The position numbers were made by a program, and so were the translations under genes. Shown one piece after another: positions 6,270-11,518 of a DNA stretch of 11,518 bases; position 1 is the first letter of the stretch; the number at the start of each line of letters is the position of its first letter. Origin of the DNA: Campylobacteraceae bacterium (GTDB taxonomy: Bacteria > Campylobacterota > Campylobacteria > Campylobacterales > Sulfurovaceae); contig JALSQB010000109.1 of NCBI GenBank assembly GCA_026985655.1, positions 1 to 11,518 of the forward strand, given 5' to 3'. The notes below the pieces were generated by a model that had not been told where the DNA came from, did no database searches, and saw nothing but the letters and a program-made list of their open reading frames with translations.

Positions 6270-6920
6270 GTGTTTACAGTTAAATGGATAGGACGACTGG
6301 CTGTTATTGTCTTCTAAAAAATCGAACAAATCATTTGTGCTATGCTTAGTAGCTTGTTCTGATGTTTTAATCTTTACATCAGAGATTTGAGCAAGGGCAT
6401 TTTCTCCTTCTTGTTTAGGAGAAAGAACGAGCCATTGACTCTGCTCTGTTATCTCTTGCACTTTAAACTTTTTACGATGTAAATCCAAGTCGGCAATGGC
6501 TTCATTCACCCGACCTATTAGCACGGTTTTCCCATTTTTTACATCGACATAAGCTTGAAGAAGTGCTGAGTCAAAACTATCAGTAAAGATGCCTTTTCCT
6601 TCAAGACCAAAGTTTTTTGCCACAAAAAATAAAATAGAAGCATTCACCGAGTTTAAAAAATTAAAAGGCATAGGCAGTTGTTTTTTTCTGAAAATTGCCT
6701 CTAAAATTTTAATGGTGCTGTTTATGTTTCCATCTTTACTGCTTATGTAAAGATGAGTCTCTTTCTTGAGTACAATGTTTTGCAGACATTTCTCTATCCC
6801 CAGTAGGGTAAGATTGACAAAGTTATCAGCTCTATTAACACGTGTTTTAAGTAACTTTTTTTTATCACTTAACTGTTCAAAAACTACTTCTTGATGGTTT
6901 GAAAATGCATAAATATACAT
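6243..6920 (-). CDS. Ketosynthase-like N-terminal domain protein (chain-length-factor type)
   Basis: This 225-residue protein resembles the short beta-ketoacyl synthase-like N-terminal domain proteins found next to ketosynthases in polyene-type clusters. The matching parts are YISSKDGNINST (58-69), the place of the family's F/A-S-R-x-G block; LNSVNAS (89-95), the place of SVHNA; and TDSFDSALLQA (113-123). There is no Cys-His-His active site, so it should act as a non-catalytic partner of the ketosynthase, perhaps setting chain length. The C-terminal 60 residues are hydrophilic and not recognised. I chose ATG 6920, one base after the ketosynthase stop, with a GTGGGG-like binding site. An in-frame GTG at 6932 would overlap that gene but has no binding site. 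It is the last gene of the operon. The family call is a remote similarity judged by eye. Confidence 0.72.
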   Translation of the reverse strand: MYIYAFSNHQEVVFEQLSDKKKLLKTRVNRADNFVNLTLLGIEKCLQNIVLKKETHLYISSKDGNINSTIKILEAIFRKKQLPMPFNFLNSVNASILFFVAKNFGLEGKGIFTDSFDSALLQAYVDVKNGKTVLIGRVNEAIADLDLHRKKFKVQEITEQSQWLVLSPKQEGENALAQISDVKIKTSEQATKHSTNDLFDFLEDNNSQSSYPFNCKHLSFVVRKC

Positions 6921-6921
6921 C

Positions 6922-8001
6922 TTATACCCCACTATATTTTAGGATTAAACAGCAGTTATTGCCACCAAAACCTAAGTAGTTTAGTAAATAATAACCTTTA
7001 ATGGCAGGGCTATTTATGCTTAAAGGAACAAGAGGGTAGTCACTACTTTTCGTCGTGAAATTTAAAGTTTTAGGAATAAAATTTTGTTTTAATGCTTCTA
7101 GTAAAAGCACTACTTCATTTGTGCCACATGCCCCCATTGTATGTCCTATATAGGGCTTTAATGCAATAATATAGGGGTGGTTTGGAAAAAGCTCATTGAG
7201 TGCTTGGGCTTCAGCTAAATCATTTTGAAAAGTTCCTGTCGCATGGGCTTTAATGACCGATATATCTTTAGGCAATAAGTCTGCTTTTTGCAGTGTCTGT
7301 TGCATAATGGTAACCAAACTTTGAGACATAGGAGAGGTGATTGAGAGGGTATCAAGCATGATTGAACCACTAACAAATTGAAATGCTGATGGACGTTTCC
7401 CCAAAACAATGGCTGAAATGCCTTCTCCTAAAATAACCCCATCGCGATGTTGGTCAAAAGGGCGAATTTTATCTTGAGTTAAAAGCTGAAAAGAGTTAAA
7501 GCCCTTAATACTTAGTTCATTAAAAAGCTCAATCCCTAGCACCAATGCTTTTTCAATTAATCCACTCTCTATCATCTCTTTTGCTTGAACTAAGGCATTG
7601 GCAGAGGAGGTACAAGCCGTAGATATAATGGTATTAAAGCCTTTAATCTCTAAAGCGTTCATAATAATGCTACTCATTTCTGAAAGATTGGGTTGTGCTA
7701 ACATCTCATCAGTCTGTTTCAATAAGGCTTCATTAATAGGAAGTTTTGCTGAAGAAGTACCTATAAAAAGCCCTATTTTGTTTATGGCTTCTTGACTTAA
7801 GTTGGCTTCTTCTAGTGCTTCTTTCGCAATCTTAATAATACTCTCATAATAGTCTTGCTCTTGATGTTCATCAATATAGTAGTATTTGTTCTTGTCACTT
7901 AGAGTAGAGGGTTCACTTGTAAATTCTTTGATGTTTTCTACCGATGATTTTGCACTTTTACCCAAAGCACAGCTAAGGGCATAACTCTCTATATATACCA
8001 T
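6922..8001 (-). CDS. Beta-ketoacyl-[ACP] synthase, FabF type
   Basis: This condensing enzyme of the thiolase fold should extend an ACP-bound chain with malonyl-ACP. The active site is complete: nucleophile Cys130 in STACTSSANA, His253 in KAHATGTFQND, and His287 in LKPYIGHTMGACG with Lys282. At 359 residues it is shorter than housekeeping FabF (about 410), mainly through a reduced N-terminal half, and the second-His motif differs from the usual SxKS-GH. It is therefore a cluster-specific ketosynthase rather than the fatty acid synthase enzyme. Its ATG follows the ACP stop with no gap, and its own stop is one base from the next start. The placement ACP - ketosynthase - chain-length-like partner suggests these three proteins act together. 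Confidence 0.93.
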   Translation of the reverse strand: MVYIESYALSCALGKSAKSSVENIKEFTSEPSTLSDKNKYYYIDEHQEQDYYESIIKIAKEALEEANLSQEAINKIGLFIGTSSAKLPINEALLKQTDEMLAQPNLSEMSSIIMNALEIKGFNTIISTACTSSANALVQAKEMIESGLIEKALVLGIELFNELSIKGFNSFQLLTQDKIRPFDQHRDGVILGEGISAIVLGKRPSAFQFVSGSIMLDTLSITSPMSQSLVTIMQQTLQKADLLPKDISVIKAHATGTFQNDLAEAQALNELFPNHPYIIALKPYIGHTMGACGTNEVVLLLEALKQNFIPKTLNFTTKSSDYPLVPLSINSPAIKGYYLLNYLGFGGNNCCLILKYSGV

Positions 8002-8256
8002 CTACTTTTGATGTGCCTCTACATACTCAGCTAAGCTGTTAATACTACTCATAACTCTTTTTGCCTCTTTGGGGTCAGCTAAGCGAATCCCATAATTGTT
8101 TTGCAGTGCCATAGAGATTTGTAAGGAGTCCAATGAATCTAATCCTAATGGATGTTCAGGGTTAAAAATGTTATCTTCATCTTTAATCTCACTTGTCGCA
8201 ATCTCTTTGTCGCACTCTTGTATAATCATTACTTTTAAATCTTCTTTTAAACTCAT
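8002..8256 (-). CDS. Acyl carrier protein
   Basis: This is a small acidic carrier protein of 84 residues. It has the phosphopantetheine attachment motif GLDSLDSLQI with Ser41 as the modified residue, flanked by the helices expected of the ACP fold. It should carry the growing acyl chain for the adjacent ketosynthase and present it to the BtrH-like protein. Start ATG 8256 is three bases after the permease stop, and its stop touches the ketosynthase start, so it is tightly embedded in the operon. It differs from a housekeeping AcpP in context and in its longer N-terminus and C-terminus. No phosphopantetheinyl transferase is encoded in the window, so a chromosomal one must activate it. Confidence 0.92.
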   Translation of the reverse strand: MSLKEDLKVMIIQECDKEIATSEIKDEDNIFNPEHPLGLDSLDSLQISMALQNNYGIRLADPKEAKRVMSSINSLAEYVEAHQK

Positions 8257-8259
8257 AAA

Positions 8260-9432
8260 CTATTGTCTTCTTTCATAAAATAGGGATGCTAAACTTAATG
8301 AGATTATACCAAAAACAATTAAGACAAATGATTCAAAAAGTACAGCTTCTACCCCAAGCTTACGCACAAAAACATCTAACATTCCCTCTAGTCCCCAAGA
8401 CATAGGTGAGAGCATAGTCATCTTTTGCATCAGTGGTGGCATAATCAGTTTAGGAACCATAATGCCTCCTACTGCCCCCATAATAACTGCACTTAATGCA
8501 CCAATGGTTGAAGCTTGTTCAATGGTTTTCATAATACTGGCTAAAAACAGTGCAAAACCAATTGCCCCAAAAGAGATGCTAAGGCTAATGATAAAGAGTG
8601 CCAAGAAATTAATATTGATTTGTAGGGCATCACCTCCTAAGAGTGGAACGAGAAAAACACCTACTAAAATCATCAGAATGAGTTGTAATTGATTGATAAT
8701 CATAAAGGGAATAATTTTTGAAGAAAAGAGAATCAATTTAGATGAGTTCATGGCTTTAAGTCGTGCAAACGTACCATAGTCACGTTCACTTATGAAGAGG
8801 GTTGCTATGGGAATGGTTACAAAAAACATCGCAAATACTATCCACGCAGGTACATTTTGTTGTGTAGAGGTGGGTGTTTGATGTCTGTTTTTATCGGTGT
8901 AGAGAAAGTGTGAATGAAGCAAATCTTTGGCACTACTTGGTTTTACTTTGTCATTGTACATGGTTAAAGAATCGACCATTCTTTTGATTTTTAACTGCAT
9001 AATCTTTTCAAGAACTTTGGCTTCAAAAAAGAGTTTTCGATGAGGTTTTGTTGTCGCTGAAGTGTAGATTTCAACTAAGTTTTTAGCTTCTATTTTGTAA
9101 AGTTCTTTGGAAAAGTTTTTGTTAATCACTAGGGTAAACTTATAGCTTTCATCTTTGGTAAGTTTTTTGGCTTTTTCTAAATCTTTTTTAATTTCAAATT
9201 TCAAATTTTTATAATTTTTGAGTTCGTTTATAAACTTTTGAGACTTTTTTCCTTGGTCGAGATTGACAATGAGGTAGGAGAGAGAAGCAGAGCTATACTC
9301 TTTGTAAACATCTTTAAGTGCTAAAGACAAAATCAGTATGAATATCATCGGCATAATAAACAACGCAAGCAAAGCAGAACGGTTACGAAGTAAGGCAATA
9401 GACTCTTTTTTTAGGGCATAGTAAAATTTCAT
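8260..9432 (-). CDS. ABC-2 type transporter permease
   Basis: This is a membrane subunit of 390 residues of the DrrB/NatB/YhiH-like ABC-2 class. TM1 is at about 20-39. A large extracytoplasmic domain (about 40-190), rich in Lys, follows, then five more segments at about 195-214, 238-264, 274-299, 306-330 and 362-384. The SPMSWGLEGM block (342-351) is the conserved spot before the last segment in this class. The ATG overlaps the ATPase stop as ATGA, so the two subunits are translationally coupled and form one exporter. Such transporters move lipids, polyketides, drugs or polysaccharides outward. The neighbouring ACP and ketosynthase point to an acyl or polyketide-like substrate. The family is firm; the substrate is inferred. 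Confidence 0.92.
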   Translation of the reverse strand: MKFYYALKKESIALLRNRSALLALFIMPMIFILILSLALKDVYKEYSSASLSYLIVNLDQGKKSQKFINELKNYKNLKFEIKKDLEKAKKLTKDESYKFTLVINKNFSKELYKIEAKNLVEIYTSATTKPHRKLFFEAKVLEKIMQLKIKRMVDSLTMYNDKVKPSSAKDLLHSHFLYTDKNRHQTPTSTQQNVPAWIVFAMFFVTIPIATLFISERDYGTFARLKAMNSSKLILFSSKIIPFMIINQLQLILMILVGVFLVPLLGGDALQININFLALFIISLSISFGAIGFALFLASIMKTIEQASTIGALSAVIMGAVGGIMVPKLIMPPLMQKMTMLSPMSWGLEGMLDVFVRKLGVEAVLFESFVLIVFGIISLSLASLFYERRQ

Positions 9433-10265
9433 TCTCTTAGCTCCTTGTTTGTTAGTTGTAAAAAGTAATTCTCTAGCTTGTGACCATACTCCACAGACTT
9501 TATCTGTTCACCTTTGGCTAAAAGTGCTTCAAGTTTTGAGGGTAAGCTCTCTAGTGTAACTTCAAAACTTTGTGTTTGCGTTTTAATAAGGGCTTTAAAA
9601 TCTGTAAGCAGACTCTCTAGTGTTCCCTCTTTTAAAATCTTCCCATGGTCAATAATGGCAATTTTATCACACAGAAACTCCACCTCCTCCATATAGTGTG
9701 AAGTATATACAATGAGCTTATTATCAGACTTCATCGCTTTAATAGACTCCAAAATAAAGTTTCTTGATTGTGGGTCAATGCCTACCGTTGGTTCATCAAA
9801 ATAGATGATTGTAGGGTCACTAAGTAGTCCAATGGCAATGTTTAAACGCCGTTTTAATCCACCAGAATAACGCTCTGCTTGTTGGTTAAAAACCTCTTGG
9901 AGTTGGCTAATGTGCATGACATATTCAAGCCGTGACTTTAGGGCTTGACCTTTTAGTCCTAACATTCCTGCAAAAAATTCTAAGTTCTCTTTGGCAGTGA
10001 GGGTCGGGTAAAAGGCTAAATTTTGAGGAATAAGTGAAGAGATAGACTGAACATAATCAAGCTCTTCTTTTAAATTTTTATTTTGAATATTGATTGTTCC
10101 TGCATCAAAAGTGTTTAAGCCTACAAGGGTAGAGATAAGCGTAGTTTTTCCTGCTCCATTGGGGCCTAAAAGACCATAAATAGAACCAGCACTCATCTCT
10201 AAGTTGATGTTTTTTAATGCTTGATGTTGCCCATAGTTTTTAGAAAGATTTGTAATGCTTATCAT
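9429..10265 (-). CDS. ABC transporter ATP-binding protein
   Basis: This is the cytoplasmic ATPase (278 residues) driving the ABC-2 permease encoded next to it. All nucleotide-binding motifs are intact: Walker A GPNGAGKT (34-41), Q-loop Gln81, signature YSGG (133-136), Walker B IIYFDEP with Asp157-Glu158, and H-loop His190 in YTSHYMEE. The sequence is of the CcmA/NatA/DrrA type used with ABC-2 exporters, with a C-terminal extension of about 60 residues beyond the core. The ATG lies 4 bases after the stop of the BtrH-like gene, and its TGA overlaps the permease ATG. Similarity to drug-resistance exporters does not show that this one exports a drug. Confidence 0.94.
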   Translation of the reverse strand: MISITNLSKNYGQHQALKNINLEMSAGSIYGLLGPNGAGKTTLISTLVGLNTFDAGTINIQNKNLKEELDYVQSISSLIPQNLAFYPTLTAKENLEFFAGMLGLKGQALKSRLEYVMHISQLQEVFNQQAERYSGGLKRRLNIAIGLLSDPTIIYFDEPTVGIDPQSRNFILESIKAMKSDNKLIVYTSHYMEEVEFLCDKIAIIDHGKILKEGTLESLLTDFKALIKTQTQSFEVTLESLPSKLEALLAKGEQIKSVEYGHKLENYFLQLTNKELRE

Positions 10266-10269
10266 AGAG

Positions 10270-11265
10270 CTATATCATTTTTTTAAGATTTTCATAAACG
10301 GCTTTTTCTTCTCTAGCCACACTTTCTAGCTTAGAGGCAAGTTGCTCAAAGTCAAAGGCTTTTCTGTCTTTACACATCATCGCTGTCATGTGGGCAAAGT
10401 TTCGCCACTCATCGCCCACTTGGGTCATCATTTCGCTTGACTCTTTCAGTAGATTTGTGTTTGTATGTTGGGCTGATTCTTGTAAAAATGAGGCATACAT
10501 ATATCTAAATCCAGCGCCTCCTGTTCCTATCTCTTCTTGCATGCGTACAATGTGACCGAGGTAAAGCCGTGGATAACGTAAGTCATCTTTATATTTTTGA
10601 GGAATTTGACGGATTTTTTTAGCCAAAAAATTAATCCCTTTTAAGCCCACAAAGAACATAGGTGCATTCATGTCTCGAACGGTGGATTTAATAGAACTTT
10701 TAATAATTTTTTCATAGTTAATCTCACTGCTAGGTTCAGAGTTTATGTAATAAAGAAGACCCTTTGGAGCCAATGCACCTTTGGCAAAACGTGCTTTGAG
10801 TAAATCTTTTTTAGCAATGCGTACAGGTGTTTCAAACACGGGGTCGCTTACAAGGTATTCATCTCCCTCTTTACCATAGACAATGAGATTGTGGGCATTA
10901 AAATGAAAACGCATATCTTCAGGAAAGTAGGGGAGATAGTAAACAGAAGTTTGAAGTCCCACATATTTTCCCTCATCTAAGCATTTGTCAAGTTCATCTT
11001 GAGCTTTTTGTTGATTTTTAAAGGTTTGGGTTTCAAGTTTCACTTCTAAACGCTTGGTCGCTTTTTTGATGATAGATTTTGGTAGTGTACGATAAGCAAT
11101 CAGAGGCATACCCGAGATTTTTACAAGGGGTAAATATGCAAAAGTCAAACCAGACCCAAGCCCAAAAGCCATGGGTTCAGAGATATTTAGCCCTTTGTGT
11201 GTTAAAAGTAATGAAGTTACACCACTCTCACAGTGTGCAGAGTGTGTATGTTGGAAATTTTGCAT
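10270..11265 (-). CDS. BtrH-like Cys-His-Asp acyltransferase/peptidase-fold protein
   Basis: This 331-residue protein resembles the BtrH N-terminal domain family followed by a DUF4872-like C-terminal part. BtrH of butirosin synthesis moves an acyl group from an acyl carrier protein to an amino group. The papain-like triad expected of this family is visible: Cys12 in HSAHCESG, His125 in FNAHNLIVYG and Asp141 in LVSDPVF. The C-terminal half contains EEIGTGGAGFRYMYASFLQE (252-271), typical of the second domain. No signal peptide is present, so it acts in the cytoplasm. ATG 11265 has an AAGAGG binding site. It is the first gene of the operon and lies upstream of the ATPase gene. It probably transfers the ACP-bound chain to an acceptor before export; a peptidase or amidase role is the alternative. 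The family is well supported and the reaction is inferred. Confidence 0.85.
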   Translation of the reverse strand: MQNFQHTHSAHCESGVTSLLLTHKGLNISEPMAFGLGSGLTFAYLPLVKISGMPLIAYRTLPKSIIKKATKRLEVKLETQTFKNQQKAQDELDKCLDEGKYVGLQTSVYYLPYFPEDMRFHFNAHNLIVYGKEGDEYLVSDPVFETPVRIAKKDLLKARFAKGALAPKGLLYYINSEPSSEINYEKIIKSSIKSTVRDMNAPMFFVGLKGINFLAKKIRQIPQKYKDDLRYPRLYLGHIVRMQEEIGTGGAGFRYMYASFLQESAQHTNTNLLKESSEMMTQVGDEWRNFAHMTAMMCKDRKAFDFEQLASKLESVAREEKAVYENLKKMI

Positions 11266-11295
11266 AAAAGCCTCTTAATTAGATATTTAATTCTT

Positions 11296-11304
11296 CGTAT
11301 AATA
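11296..11304 (-). promoter_or_regulatory. Candidate -10 region of the acyl operon
   Basis: The minus strand reads TATTATACG here, giving TATTAT (11304-11299) or TATACG (11301-11296) as a -10 box, about 30 bases before the BtrH-like start. No clear -35 box exists; the inverted repeat occupies that place. Confidence 0.35.
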
Positions 11305-11308
11305 TAAA

Positions 11309-11337
11309 ACCAACCAAAATAGTAAAATAAGGTTGGT
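11309..11337. promoter_or_regulatory. Inverted repeat ACCAACC-N15-GGTTGGT, operator-like
   Basis: A perfect 7-base inverted repeat (11309-11315 and 11331-11337) flanks 15 AT-rich bases. It lies about 20 to 47 bases upstream of the predicted start of the six-gene operon, so a protein bound there could control its promoter. It has no T-tract and is too loose for a terminator. The remainder (11338-11518) shows no gene that I can support. Confidence 0.4.
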
Positions 11338-11518
11338 GAAACAATAACGACTCATAGTTTTCACAAAAGCTAATAGTAAACAAGTTTTTTTCCTTTTTGG
11401 ACTTTAGTACCAGCACAAAAAACGTCTTGTGTTAGCTTAAAAAAATCATCTATAGGATGCCAAGGAGAGTGTTAAAAAACTCTACCTTTTATAACACGAA
11501 GCTATGAGAATGTTTTCT

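Noticed and set aside
6921..6932. GTG 6932 as start of the ketosynthase-like partner
   Set aside because: No binding site precedes it, while ATG 6920 has a G-rich site and the one-base spacing typical of this operon.
7215..7409. Frames inside and opposite the ketosynthase (7215-7409 minus, 7598-7795 plus)
   Set aside because: Both are shadows of an intact ketosynthase gene with conserved active-site motifs.
6922..8256. ACP and ketosynthase as the housekeeping fatty acid synthase pair
   Set aside because: The ketosynthase is about 50 residues shorter than FabF with an altered second-His motif, and the genes sit among an exporter and a BtrH-like gene rather than fabD/fabG/acpP.
9429..10265. 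ABC pair as a drug-resistance exporter
   Set aside because: The similarity is to the general CcmA/DrrA class, and the operon context favours export of the operon's own product.
11466..11490. Terminator-like hairpin AGAGT-N8-ACTCT followed by ACCTTTT
   Set aside because: The stem is only 5 bp, AT-rich, and the T run is short; there is no plus-strand gene end before it.
11482..11518. Possible gene pieces at the right edge: a minus frame of 11 codons ending at 11482, and a plus ATG at 11504
   Set aside because: Both are too short to show any family, and the ATG has no binding site; further sequence to the right is needed to call either.

Overview
The window looks like a chromosome segment from a Campylobacterota (Epsilonproteobacteria) species. 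It is AT-rich, has extended or AT-rich -10 boxes without clear -35 boxes, carries an ArsR/ArsS-type two-component pair, and has an agmatine-route N-carbamoylputrescine amidase. The genus cannot be fixed from the sequence; a Sulfurimonas/Sulfurovum/Arcobacter-like bacterium is my best guess. No mobile element, RNA gene or CRISPR array is visible.

Left part (1-2485): a CAP-domain lipoprotein runs off the left edge on the minus strand. Divergent from it lies aguB, followed by a second lipoprotein with a possible lysozyme-like fold. Middle-left (2496-4403, minus strand): a response regulator and its ArsS-type histidine kinase form a two-gene operon. The regulator seems to start at a rare ATT codon behind a long leader. 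A control region of about 320 bases (4404-4727) separates it from lgt. This region holds divergent promoter candidates, an 11-bp tandem repeat placed like an OmpR-family site, and a 19-codon ORF with a perfect Shine-Dalgarno sequence. Then come lgt (prolipoprotein diacylglyceryl transferase) and, with no gap, a family 2 glycosyltransferase (4728-6269, plus strand).

Right part (6243-11265, minus strand): a compact six-gene operon is complete within the window. In transcription order it encodes a BtrH-like Cys-His-Asp protein, an ABC ATPase, an ABC-2 permease, an acyl carrier protein, an intact FabF-type ketosynthase, and a short protein resembling the N-terminal part of a ketosynthase chain-length partner. 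Gaps are 4 bases or less and one junction is an ATGA overlap. The glycosyltransferase meets this operon tail to tail, with a 27-base overlap of coding ends. It carries a C-terminal motif that I recall from glycosyltransferases of aryl-polyene/flexirubin-type clusters.

My reading is that the operon, probably with the glycosyltransferase, builds an ACP-bound acyl or polyketide-like chain, passes it to an acceptor through the BtrH-like protein, and moves a product through the membrane with the ABC-2 transporter. The families are well supported. The product and the joint function are inference, and this is the best candidate for an undescribed system here.
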